Origin: an uncultured Methanoregula sp.
GTDB taxonomy: Archaea; Halobacteriota; Methanomicrobia; Methanomicrobiales; Methanospirillaceae
Direction: 5' to 3'
Assembly: GCF_963678795.1 (NCBI RefSeq)
Contig: NZ_OY787452.1
Coordinates: 558,001 to 622,000, forward strand
DNA length: 64,000 nt
Position numbers and translations under genes: made by a program. Of the stretch, positions 26,307 through 34,859 are shown one piece after another. Position 1 is the stretch's first letter. Every line of letters begins with the position of its first letter. The notes below the pieces were generated by a model. That model saw only the letters and a list, made by a program, of their open reading frames with translations. It was not told the origin of the DNA and searched no databases.

Positions 26307-28523
26307 TCATACCACACCCGCACAATCATACAGCGTGCTCTCTGAGTTTTGTTGCCCGCCGGCATTCATACCGGTGCCAGAGGGACCGGTCATTCCCGTC
26401 ATGCCGGAACGGCTGCTCCCGGACGCCGGATCCTGCAGGGACGACGATATACCGGCAGTGAGGTTGCTGCCACCTGCCCGGTATTCTGAAGCGGGAACGG
26501 CTGAACAGTGGCTGCTTACCCATGAGAGGACCTCTGCATTGCCGGACATCCGGTCTCCTCCGAAATCTGAAGACGGCGTGTAGAAATACCGGACTTTTCC
26601 TGCCTTGAGAAGGGAAGTGAGGCTCCCGGTCGAGAGGATATTGTCAGAGCCGGAAAAACCGCCCAATGATATGACAGGTCTGCCCGTCTCAAGGATCAGG
26701 GACGCAGCCTCGTGACTGCTGGGCACTGCCACAATCCAGGTTTCCCCGGAAGAATGGGAGACCAGGTAATCGGCAAGCTGCGTTGTGCTGTTCTCCTGGC
26801 CGGGAAAGCCGTTTCCCCCGGACATTCCCCTGCCGCCCTGCGTACTCTGGGGGCCGGCGGAGGGGAGGAGATTTCCGCTCCCGTAAGCGAGCGGCGTGCA
26901 GGACCAGACGAACGGGGCGACAAACAAAATCCCGATTGCAAGTATGGCAGCAATTGTCGGGAGCCGGATGTCACGGGATGTGGGTTTCAGTCTGAAGTAT
27001 ACCAGTACCAGGGCGGGGGCGATCGTCCCCAGTGCAACAACGGGAATGAGCGCACCCGCCCACTCAGCAGAGTACAGGAGTATCCTGACCTGGACGCACC
27101 CGGTGATGATGACCGCGGCAACCAGGATCCAGCCCGGTATACCTTTCCCGCGATACGCTGCGTACATTGCCAGGGCACCGATACCAGCCAGTGCCGCAAG
27201 GGGCGGAGCGATGGTGGCAAGGTAATAGGAATGCCAGAACCCGGTCGTGAAACTGAAGTACAGGAGGCCGGGAAACAGCCAGAGGCAGAGTGCAGTGACC
27301 GTAAGTCCCCTGGGAGAGAAGACGCCGGTTTCCTCTAGCCCTTTCTCCGAGATGGAGGCCGGACGGCGCCACAGGGCACAAAGGCCGATCAGGGTGAAGG
27401 GGAGGAGCCAGCTGATCTGCCCTGCAAGACCTTCGGACAGGAGCCGGAACAGGCCGGGGGTCCCGTTCTCTGCCATTATACCGCCGGCACCTCCGGTGCC
27501 TGACGGCGGGGTGCCAGCGGGCGCACCGTAGGGACCGCTGCCTGAAAACTGCATGGCTCCCGGATCCGAAGATCCCGGCCCGGTTGCCGCTCCCTCACCC
27601 ATGCGCCGGTCCTGCTTCCGGCTATTCTCCTGCATACCCGGGCCGGGGAAAACTCCCTGTTGCAGGAGCATGGTACCTTTCATGGAAGGTACAGAACCGG
27701 GGCCGGCTCCCTGGCCGGTCATGCCGTTTTCCAGCCGGTGGATCCCGTTATAATTGATGATGAGACCAAGAACGGTGTTGTCCCCGCTTCCCCCGATGAA
27801 CGGGCGCTGGTCCGCAGGGACCAGGTCCACGGCAGCAGTCCAGGACAGGGATACGATAATCAGGACCAGGACTGCCAGGATGAGATGGAGGGCGCGGGTC
27901 TTCATGCCGAGGTTCCGGGTTCCCATAAGATAGATGACCAGAACCGCGGGTACAATGAGGAAGGCCTGGATCATCTTGATATTGAACCCGACGCCGATGA
28001 GTCCCACGGATACGAGAAGCCAGGGAAGCGACTGCTCCCGCGCAGCTTTCAGTGCAGTAAAGAGTGCAAGGAGGAGGACAAAGATCAACAGCCCGTCCAT
28101 GGTCCCGTTCCGGGATACTGCAACAAAGATTGGCGTGACGCCAAGGGCAAAGGCTGACACGAGGCCGGCCGGTTTCCCGAACGGACGGGAGACCATCAGG
28201 TAGACAAGGGCCACTGATCCAACGCCGGCAAGGGCCTCTGGCAGGACGAGCGCCCAGCCGGAGAACCCGAGGAGTGCTGCCGACACAACCTGGACCCAGA
28301 GGCCGACGGGGGGTTTGTCCACGGTCACAAAACCTGCCGCATCAAAGGAGTTGAAGAACATGACACGGGGGTTTTCGAGCATGCTCTTTACAGCAGCAGC
28401 ATAATATTCGTTGGAAATCCCCTGGTTCCAGAGATTCCAGAGATTGAGAAAGAGGGAGAGGAGTAAAATACCCGCAAGTACCAGTTCGGTCCTGTATTTT
28501 TCAAAAAACGCCATCCCCGTCAT
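26307..28523 (-). CDS. GT39-family (ArnT/PMT-like) membrane glycosyltransferase
   Basis: Large membrane glycosyltransferase of 738 residues that probably transfers sugar from a lipid carrier to a surface acceptor. The N-terminal helices carry the acidic loop NQGISNEYYAAAVKSML and VTVDKPPVGLWVQ, and FVAVSRNGTMDGLL is the third conserved region of the family. A low-complexity Gly/Pro/Met loop (about residues 280-350) and a soluble C-terminal domain follow. Its ATG overlaps the stop of the small upstream gene (ATGA). The sugar and acceptor are unknown. Confidence 0.88.
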   Translation of the reverse strand: MTGMAFFEKYRTELVLAGILLLSLFLNLWNLWNQGISNEYYAAAVKSMLENPRVMFFNSFDAAGFVTVDKPPVGLWVQVVSAALLGFSGWALVLPEALAGVGSVALVYLMVSRPFGKPAGLVSAFALGVTPIFVAVSRNGTMDGLLIFVLLLALFTALKAAREQSLPWLLVSVGLIGVGFNIKMIQAFLIVPAVLVIYLMGTRNLGMKTRALHLILAVLVLIIVSLSWTAAVDLVPADQRPFIGGSGDNTVLGLIINYNGIHRLENGMTGQGAGPGSVPSMKGTMLLQQGVFPGPGMQENSRKQDRRMGEGAATGPGSSDPGAMQFSGSGPYGAPAGTPPSGTGGAGGIMAENGTPGLFRLLSEGLAGQISWLLPFTLIGLCALWRRPASISEKGLEETGVFSPRGLTVTALCLWLFPGLLYFSFTTGFWHSYYLATIAPPLAALAGIGALAMYAAYRGKGIPGWILVAAVIITGCVQVRILLYSAEWAGALIPVVALGTIAPALVLVYFRLKPTSRDIRLPTIAAILAIGILFVAPFVWSCTPLAYGSGNLLPSAGPQSTQGGRGMSGGNGFPGQENSTTQLADYLVSHSSGETWIVAVPSSHEAASLILETGRPVISLGGFSGSDNILSTGSLTSLLKAGKVRYFYTPSSDFGGDRMSGNAEVLSWVSSHCSAVPASEYRAGGSNLTAGISSSLQDPASGSSRSGMTGMTGPSGTGMNAGGQQNSESTLYDCAGVV

Positions 28524-28678
28524 GGACGGCGATCCCGTACGGTCCGGAGCAGGTTATCGATATCCTGTACATGAGAGATGCCGGAACCGGAAAGATCGTT
28601 CCGGAAATACCGGAGCTGGTTCTTTATCTCCTCGATCTCATCATAGGTGATCAGGAACCACGGATTATTGTGAGTCAT
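28520..28678 (-). CDS. Small protein translationally coupled to GT39 gene
   Basis: A 52-residue hydrophilic, helical protein (WFLITYDEIEEIKNQLRYF) with no recognised family. Its stop overlaps the GT39 start (ATGA), and its own ATG overlaps the stop of a 22-codon frame at 28675-28743 that encodes MGWTTWREYQEMKDRLQRMW. The chain of overlaps suggests a coupled operon. A longer in-frame start at 28738 exists. Possibly a small partner of the glycosyltransferase. Confidence 0.55.
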   Translation of the reverse strand: MTHNNPWFLITYDEIEEIKNQLRYFRNDLSGSGISHVQDIDNLLRTVRDRRP

Positions 28679-28793
28679 CCCTGCCACATCCGCTGCAGCC
28701 TGTCCTTCATTTCCTGATATTCCCGCCATGTTGTCCATCCCATGCCAGATTTTCTCCGTTTTAAGAGTGGTTCTCCCGTTCTTTGCAGGACCA

Positions 28794-28853
28794 GATATAT
28801 TATTGACACAGTCACGGTGAGATGGTTAAACCAAAACGGGGATGTATTGAACC
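28794..28853 (-). promoter_or_regulatory. Promoter a: upstream element plus TATA for the GT39 operon
   Basis: Read on the minus strand, GGTTCAATACATCC (28853-28840) is followed 52 bp downstream by AATATATC (28801-28794), a TATA box placed to start transcription near 28772 toward the GT39 operon. Four better copies of the 14-bp element occur at the same spacing elsewhere. It lies between the GT39 operon and the divergent wHTH-FHA gene, so it could affect both. Confidence 0.5.
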
Positions 28854-29009
28854 GGCAGGGATCATATATCAGGGGGAGGACGGGAGCGCCGTACAACCAA
28901 ACCGTGCCCGGGCACGGAAAATACCAACATATTTTATCCCGCACAAAGATAGTATGATAAACAATACCCCGTAAATACGGGTACAGGAAAAAAACCGGGT
29001 GAATCGACA

Positions 29010-29777
29010 ATGGCCGAGAAAGCGACAGTCTGTATTTCAACAGATCCTGCCTTCCTGCAGGAACTCTCAGAGTACCTGGAAGTGCTTTCCAACCCCTCGC
29101 GGTTGAAGATACTCAAGGTCATCGAGAAAGAACCAAAAGAGATTAGCGAGATTGCATCCCGCATCGACACGAGTTACGCAAATACCAAGAAGCATATCGA
29201 CCAGCTGGTCCACATCGGCCTTGTGAAAAAGGAGGCCGGCTTTGGGAGGGAAACGGCAAAAGGTATCCACCCGGTCTGGAAATTCTCCCTTGCCGAGGGC
29301 AGCCTCGAGATGCTCATCAAGAATATGGGGGTCTTCTCCCGGATCAATATCCCCATCGGCTATGGCGAGATCCAGGGCCGGCTCAATGAAGTGAGGGCTG
29401 CAGTCCTCTTAGAATCCGGCAAGGATTACCCGGCGCTCCACCTGGTGGAGGGGAAAGGTGCCGGCCACACATTCCTCTTAAAAAAAGAGCGGATCCTTCT
29501 TGGCAGGGCTGATGCGGACGCCCCGTCGAAGACGAGCGAAGGGGACATCGTTCTTCCCGAAGAGTATGTGGGAGTGACGAGGATCACAAAGCCCCATGCT
29601 ATCATCACGCGGACAGGGTCGGTCTGGCAGATAGAGGACCGGGGGAGTTCGGGTGGAACATACGTGAATACAGAGCATATCGCTCCCATGCATAAAATCG
29701 TTATAAAAAACGGTGATCTCATCGACCTTGCAATGGGAGAAGACGCGGCCCGGTTCCTGTTCATAACAAACGAGTGA
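29010..29777 (+). CDS. Winged-helix regulator fused to an FHA domain
   Basis: Protein of 255 residues joining a DNA-binding domain to a phosphopeptide-binding domain. Residues 12-80 form an ArsR-like winged helix (VLSNPSRLKILKVIEKEPKE, then ISEIASRIDTSYANTKKHID). Residues 150-250 form an FHA domain: ILLGRADADAP, the HAIITRTGSVWQIEDRGSSG block and GGTYVN. FHA domains bind phosphothreonine, and the next gene, four bases on, encodes a Ser/Thr kinase. The pair looks like a phosphorylation-controlled transcription switch. The ATG at 29010 follows GGGTGAA. Confidence 0.87.
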   Translation: MAEKATVCISTDPAFLQELSEYLEVLSNPSRLKILKVIEKEPKEISEIASRIDTSYANTKKHIDQLVHIGLVKKEAGFGRETAKGIHPVWKFSLAEGSLEMLIKNMGVFSRINIPIGYGEIQGRLNEVRAAVLLESGKDYPALHLVEGKGAGHTFLLKKERILLGRADADAPSKTSEGDIVLPEEYVGVTRITKPHAIITRTGSVWQIEDRGSSGGTYVNTEHIAPMHKIVIKNGDLIDLAMGEDAARFLFITNE

Positions 29778-29781
29778 GCCG

Positions 29782-31812
29782 ATGGAGAAGGCAGAGACAG
29801 CAAACCGGAGGAGGGGACGATTACGGCAGGCGGCAGCCACAACAGGTATAGTCCTGCTCCTCGTCCTTATCTTTTCTGTAACCCCGGTTACTGCAACGGT
29901 CTTCACGTACGGTGGCAACAGCACATACGGCTCCCTCCAGAACATTATCAATGCTGCGAACAGCAGCGATGTCATCCTCGTAAAAAGCGGAACGTATGCT
30001 GAGAACCTGACTATCGATCGGCCGTTGATCGTCCAGGCAGAAGACCCCCGTAATCCTCCCCACCTTGTTGCTTCCGGTCAGGAGGCCGCAATCAGCCTTA
30101 CGGCAAAAGGGATTGTCCTTGACGGACTGGTTCTTTCCGGAAACGGGCACTATGGTATTCTCGTCCAGTCAGATAACAACCAGATCAGCAATGTCAGCAT
30201 CAGCGGTTTTCGGCAGGGAATCCGCCTGAAATCCGCAGTAAATAACGAGTTTGGCAGCAACAGCCTGGTCAACAATACCATAGGTATCGTCCTTGACCAC
30301 GAATCGCAGGTTAACGCGTTTTACCTGAATTACCTGGATAACCCCGTTGACGTTGAAAGTCAGTCGGGAGATACTACCTGGTCCAACCGGCCATCGAAAT
30401 ACCTGTACGAGGGAAAGATGTATACGGGTTCGCTTGGGAACTACTGGAAGAAATACACCGGGAGTGCCACGGCCGTAGGAGGGATCGGATCGGTTCCCTA
30501 TCCCGTCCAGCAGAATGCCAGCAGCGTTCAGGACACAAAGGATTCCAAGAGTGCAACCTCCTCCCTGGTCGACAGGGCTCCCCTGGTAAATCTGCCTGCG
30601 ATGTACACGCTCATGGGGAGGGAAGAGCAGCAGCCGGGTACAGTCCCCGGTTCAGCACCTAATTCAGGACATGGTTCTGTACCCGGTTCCGTGTCTACAA
30701 TGCCGGATTCAGTACCTACAATACCTGGTTCAGCACCCGGTGCAGTAATGCCTCTGGTGAGCGATGCATTCCCGGTTTCGGGCCCCGGCAGTTTAAATGC
30801 CGGCCCGCCTCCGTTTCCCGTAAATCTTGTCCAGTACTGGTGGGTTGTACCAATAGCCCTGATTATTTCAGCTGCTGCTGGCATCTGGTACGAGCGGAAA
30901 CGGAAACGAACGGGGACGGATAACGATGAGCGTGAAGGAAATCTTGGGGGCAATACAACGGTCGTGAAAAAAACCGTACCGTCAGCCCGGGATGATTCGG
31001 AGGGACTCCACCATTACGCTGCCCACCTGCCACCTGCCCTGGAGAAAAAATATCCCGGGGCGGAATATCTTGCTGAAGGAGGAGCATGCCGGGTCTTCCG
31101 TGCATGGGATCCGGTAGAGGGGCGGGATGTTGCTGTCAAAGTACCAATCAGGTTTGATGAGGTTACCGGCACGCAGTTCACCAAGGAACTCCACGTCTGG
31201 CAGAGTCTCCACCACCCGAATATCGTTGAAATTTATGCTGCCAACATCTTTCCGGTTCCCTACATAGAGATGCAATATGTAGAATCATCTCTTGCTTCCA
31301 TGAAATTCCCCTTGGAACAAAAAACGACAATTGCTATCGTTAAGGGAGTGGCGCAGGGCCTCCAGTACGCCCACGAGCAGGGAATTGCTCACCGGGATAT
31401 AAAACCCGGAAATGTACTCATCGCGCCTGATGGCACGGCGAAAATCACGGACTGGGGACTGGCAAAGGCAGAAGGGACCAAGCAGTCGGGTATCATCGGG
31501 TTCTCACTTGAATATGCAGCACCCGAACAACTGGCACCAAATATTTACGGAGAGCCGGGGATATGGACCGATATATACCAGCTCGGCGTCCTTTTCTACG
31601 AAATGTCAACCGGAGAGGTTCCATTCAAAGGAGGTGGCATGGGAGAAGTGACACACGCTATCCTTCACGACAATCCGCCACTGTTCTCACGGTCCGGCCC
31701 GGGCTCAGCGGAGATCGGGGCCATTATTCTGCGATGCATGAAGAAACACCCGCAGGACCGGTACCAGTCAGTATCGGAGATCATAGGGGATCTTGAGAAG
31801 ATCCGGTTTTAA
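29782..31812 (+). CDS. Receptor-like Ser/Thr protein kinase with extracellular beta-helix
   Basis: Protein of 676 residues. Domains in order: membrane helix near 20-40; extracellular right-handed beta-helix (NosD/PbH1-like) about 45-230; a Pro/Gly/Ser-rich linker with repeated PGS units; a second membrane helix about 352-370; and a cytoplasmic protein kinase from about 420. Kinase motifs are complete: glycine loop EGGACRVF, VAVKV (Lys near 453), HRDIKPGN (near 537), DWG in place of DFG (near 557) and AAPEQ. It follows the FHA regulator by four bases. The beta-helix suggests sensing of surface polysaccharide; that is inference. Confidence 0.88.
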   Translation: MEKAETANRRRGRLRQAAATTGIVLLLVLIFSVTPVTATVFTYGGNSTYGSLQNIINAANSSDVILVKSGTYAENLTIDRPLIVQAEDPRNPPHLVASGQEAAISLTAKGIVLDGLVLSGNGHYGILVQSDNNQISNVSISGFRQGIRLKSAVNNEFGSNSLVNNTIGIVLDHESQVNAFYLNYLDNPVDVESQSGDTTWSNRPSKYLYEGKMYTGSLGNYWKKYTGSATAVGGIGSVPYPVQQNASSVQDTKDSKSATSSLVDRAPLVNLPAMYTLMGREEQQPGTVPGSAPNSGHGSVPGSVSTMPDSVPTIPGSAPGAVMPLVSDAFPVSGPGSLNAGPPPFPVNLVQYWWVVPIALIISAAAGIWYERKRKRTGTDNDEREGNLGGNTTVVKKTVPSARDDSEGLHHYAAHLPPALEKKYPGAEYLAEGGACRVFRAWDPVEGRDVAVKVPIRFDEVTGTQFTKELHVWQSLHHPNIVEIYAANIFPVPYIEMQYVESSLASMKFPLEQKTTIAIVKGVAQGLQYAHEQGIAHRDIKPGNVLIAPDGTAKITDWGLAKAEGTKQSGIIGFSLEYAAPEQLAPNIYGEPGIWTDIYQLGVLFYEMSTGEVPFKGGGMGEVTHAILHDNPPLFSRSGPGSAEIGAIILRCMKKHPQDRYQSVSEIIGDLEKIRF

Positions 31813-31994
31813 ACGTTGAGAACGACAATAAAAAGAAAAAATTCCCGTCATGAGAGGGTTCAGGAGCCCGGTTTTTCAGGCTCCTGCACAGGTATACCGG
31901 GTTCCGGCATAACACCCAGTTCCAGGTGACGGAACCTGCCGGGGTATCCGGGACCGGTTTGTCATAAACGGTTCGTGGTTTTCATCAGGTGTTA

Positions 31995-32387
31995 TCAGGA
32001 GCCTGACGGGGGTGTACCGGACGGCGGAGTTCCCGAGGGGGGTGTACCGGAAGGTCCTGTGCCATCACCGACCGGTGGAGTCCCTGACGGGTGGGTTCCG
32101 TTCTTCTGCATTCCTTCCGGAGGTGTTCCTGAGGGTGCACCTGCAGACTGGTTGAACTTGGGTTTGTCACCGCTCTTTGTTGCATCAGAAGTGCCTGATG
32201 ACGACCCGGATGCAGGCTGGTCAGCTGCAGCTGTTTTCGTTATCTGTGCCTGTGCTGATGCGGAACTGCTGCCGGACTGGGCAGTCGTACTGCCGGAATC
32301 CTGCGTACAACCCGTAATCAGGATTCCCGCGATGAGAATTGCTGATGCGATCAGCATCATGATACTGCTCTTTTTCATGGAATTCAT
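31995..32387 (-). CDS. Repeat-tailed lipoprotein
   Basis: Lipoprotein of 130 residues. The signal ends in the lipobox-like LITGC, then comes a Ser/Ala/Gln-rich segment and a C-terminal tail of tandem SGTPP units. The protein is low-complexity and probably an extended surface stalk. Upstream is promoter b, one of five sharing an element, after a leader of about 220 nt. The ATG at 32387 (MNSMKKSS) or three codons later is the likely start. Confidence 0.68.
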   Translation of the reverse strand: MNSMKKSSIMMLIASAILIAGILITGCTQDSGSTTAQSGSSSASAQAQITKTAAADQPASGSSSGTSDATKSGDKPKFNQSAGAPSGTPPEGMQKNGTHPSGTPPVGDGTGPSGTPPSGTPPSGTPPSGS

Positions 32388-32627
32388 CTCCCGAAGTATC
32401 ACCGGACTGACCATCCCCGGACCTCCCGGAAAAATCCGCAAAAACAACCATCAGGCCGGGGTGTTGTCCGGATCCTGAAAGAGAGCGTGCAGATAATACT
32501 GGCACTGCTGATCGCAGGGTTCCTGTCTTGGGAATGGTATACTTCAGTCTTTCGTGATTTTCGATCCTCGTTGTGTAATGATCTCCTGGAAAGGAGTATC
32601 ATCCGGGATGAGGATTGAGCCGGACCG

Positions 32628-32687
32628 TTTTATATTCCACGCATAAAAGGGGTGAAATAATGCACTGCGCAGGGAAATAATTGAACC
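32628..32687 (-). promoter_or_regulatory. Promoter b: upstream element plus TATA for the lipoprotein gene
   Basis: Minus strand: GGTTCAATTATTTCC from 32687, then AATATAAAA beginning at 32636, a distance of 51 bp. The transcript would begin near 32610 and run to the lipoprotein start at 32387. The leader contains TTCCAGGAGATCATTACA, similar to a segment downstream of promoter d. Confidence 0.55.
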
Positions 32688-32699
32688 TGGGAGTATACA

Positions 32700-33112
32700 T
32701 TATGCCACTCGTCATTTTTTATAGGGAGAGTCACAAAAAGGAAGTTTATTCCTGTCATGAAGTAGTCAGGCGATTCCTCAATTGAAGCCACCAATCAAAA
32801 TTTTGTTTCAGGTTTTTTTTAGAAGCTATACATCGAACAACATGCTGGACATTCCTGGGGGCATCTGTTTCACCCCGGCCCCCGCCACCGGGGCATCCCC
32901 CGGATTGCGATAACTACGTATTACCTGGTACCGGCCTCGTCCAATCGCAATGCGCCCCGTCCCCCTCGGGGGACTGGTGGCGCAAGAAGGGGGTAGAATA
33001 TCAAAAGTTAGTGGCACCAGATGATGAATCACCATTAGTTAAAATGAGAAGGGTTCATGGGAGATATCAGCGCGGCTGAAGGGGAATTCCAGGCTCCATG
33101 AACACCCCCTGT
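32700..33112. other. Intergenic region with strong inverted repeats
   Basis: About 410 bp with no convincing gene. At 32905-32975 ATTGCGAT pairs with ATCGCAAT across a loop containing GGTACC. Nearby are CCCCGG/CCGGGG and CCCCC/GGGGG pairs. A minus frame of 69 codons (32826-33035) covers it but its protein has no recognisable pattern. It may be a folded RNA or the remains of a mobile element. Confidence 0.35.
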
Positions 33113-34702
33113 TCAGAGTTCCCTGCCACGGGACCTTCGTGATCCTCCCCGTGGAGGATTCCGTTTGACAAGAACAATCCCGATACATATCAGGATCGCA
33201 AATCCTATTCCAACATAGGGCAGTAAACCGGATGAGTCTTCTGATGCGGGTGCAGTCTGGTTCACCGCTACGGCAGCGGGTGTCACGGCAGTACTTGTCA
33301 CGGTTGGAGCAGGCGTTGCGGTAGCCGTTACCGGTATGGTTGTCGGAATCGTTGTTGTCAAGGACTGTGCAGATACGACGATGTAATCATTTACTGTCTT
33401 TGTACGGCTCCCTCCGGCATTGGATGCCGAAAGAAGGACCGTATAGGTACCGGCAGTAGTATAGGTATGTGTGGGATTCTGAACAGTTGACGATGCGCCG
33501 TCACCAAAAGACCACTGCCAGCCTGTCGGAGAGTACGAGGACGTGTCAGTGAACTGGACCGTCACCGGGACCGTGCCGGTGGTGACATCCGATGTGAACG
33601 ATACGGCCGGTGAGGTGATGGCAGTGACGGTTATGAGACCTGACTGGGTGGTTGTATTGGACCCTGCACTATTCGTAGCCGTCAGACTGACGGAATACAC
33701 GCTTGAATCGGAATACGAGTATTCCGGGTTCTGAACAGTCGAAGTCCCGCCATCGCCGAAATACCAGTACCAGGATGTCGGGGAATTGGATGACGTATCA
33801 GTAAATCCGACTGCAACGGGCGCAGTGCCGGAGGTTCTGTTTGCGGTGAATCCAACAACAGGAACCGCATAGTATGCCGTGATGATCCCGGACTGGGTTA
33901 CGGTGTTGCTTCCCCCGGTATTGGTCACCGTAAGAGTTACGGTATAGGTACCGGCAGTTGTGTAGGTATGTGAGGGATTCTTCTCAGAAGAAGTGCTGCC
34001 ATCACCAAAAGACCACACCCAGGCAGTCGGAGAATTCGTTGATGTATCAACAAACTGGACGGCCAGAGGCACGGTACCTGAAGTAACCGTGGTGACAAAC
34101 GAGGCCGCTGGAACAGATGATGATGCGCTCACGGTAATAAATCCGGTCTTAGTCACGGTATTACTTCCTGCAGCATTCGTTGCTGTCAGGGTCACCGTGT
34201 AGGTACCGGCGGACGTATAGGTATGCGAAGGATTCTGTTCAGCGGACGTGCTGCCATCGCCGAACGACCATGCCCACCCGGTGGGAGAATAGGTTGAGGC
34301 ATCCACGAACTGGACGGCAAAGGAGGCTGTCCCCGAAGTGCTGTTCGATACGAACGCAGCCGTTGGCGCCGGTGTCGATTTGGTTGCCGCGATATATCCG
34401 GTCTTTGTCACGGTATCACTTCCTGCAGCATTCGTTGCGGTCAGGGTCACCGTAAACGTTCCGGCATTCGTGTATTCGTGCGAGGGATTCTGTTCCGACG
34501 ATGTGCCGCCATCCCCGAACGACCACACCCAGGCAGTCGGAGAATTCGTTGATGTATCAATGAACTGGATACCGCAGGGTATCGTCCCTGACGTCGCATT
34601 CACGACAAATGAGGCTGCCGGCGTTGATGCGGCAGATGCGGGAAGGAGGATGAATACTGAAACGAGTACAAAAAAAACCCATTGAGCCGTTATCGCTCTC
34701 AT
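33113..34702 (-). CDS. PKD-repeat surface protein
   Basis: Exported protein of 529 residues. A signal peptide is followed by five PKD domains, each with the core W(V/A/Y)WSFGDG or equivalent and an ending like TYTVTLTATNAAGSNTVT. A Thr/Pro-rich linker, a C-terminal membrane helix (GIGFAILICIGIVLV) and a basic tail follow. PKD domains mediate adhesion or sugar binding on archaeal surfaces. The repeats are nearly identical at DNA level, which suggests recent internal duplication. Controlled by promoter c, with a leader of about 75 nt. Confidence 0.88.
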   Translation of the reverse strand: MRAITAQWVFFVLVSVFILLPASAASTPAASFVVNATSGTIPCGIQFIDTSTNSPTAWVWSFGDGGTSSEQNPSHEYTNAGTFTVTLTATNAAGSDTVTKTGYIAATKSTPAPTAAFVSNSTSGTASFAVQFVDASTYSPTGWAWSFGDGSTSAEQNPSHTYTSAGTYTVTLTATNAAGSNTVTKTGFITVSASSSVPAASFVTTVTSGTVPLAVQFVDTSTNSPTAWVWSFGDGSTSSEKNPSHTYTTAGTYTVTLTVTNTGGSNTVTQSGIITAYYAVPVVGFTANRTSGTAPVAVGFTDTSSNSPTSWYWYFGDGGTSTVQNPEYSYSDSSVYSVSLTATNSAGSNTTTQSGLITVTAITSPAVSFTSDVTTGTVPVTVQFTDTSSYSPTGWQWSFGDGASSTVQNPTHTYTTAGTYTVLLSASNAGGSRTKTVNDYIVVSAQSLTTTIPTTIPVTATATPAPTVTSTAVTPAAVAVNQTAPASEDSSGLLPYVGIGFAILICIGIVLVKRNPPRGGSRRSRGREL

Positions 34703-34794
34703 GGTATGACCACCGGAAACAGTGATGCAAAGATATATGCGGGTACTCCCGCAGGTAAATCAGTAGGCCTCATGAAAACCTCTTCTTCACGAGG

Positions 34795-34856
34795 GATATT
34801 TATTATCTGAACATGGGAAGTGGGGATAATATCACAAAAACGGGAATAATTGAACC
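34795..34856 (-). promoter_or_regulatory. Promoter c: upstream element plus TATA for the PKD gene
   Basis: Minus strand: GGTTCAATTATTCC (34856-34843), then AATAAATATC beginning at 34804, 52 bp away. The start of transcription is expected near 34780, with the PKD start codon at 34702. Confidence 0.55.
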
Positions 34857-34859
34857 CGG

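Noticed and set aside
30528..30953. Minus-strand frame opposite the kinase linker
   Set aside because: It mirrors the repetitive PGS linker of the kinase gene and has no independent support.
31985..32120. Tandem DNA repeats that might look like a CRISPR array
   Set aside because: They are contiguous coding repeats of about 15 bp without spacers.
31975..32478. A 167-codon plus-strand frame rich in Gly/Val/Pro
   Set aside because: It is the antisense image of the lipoprotein gene with SGTPP repeats; the minus frame has a signal peptide and lipobox, the plus frame has nothing.
33400..34600. Repeated segments about 250 bp apart, as in a mobile element or array
   Set aside because: They coincide with the five PKD domains of one gene and lack terminal inverted repeats or spacers.
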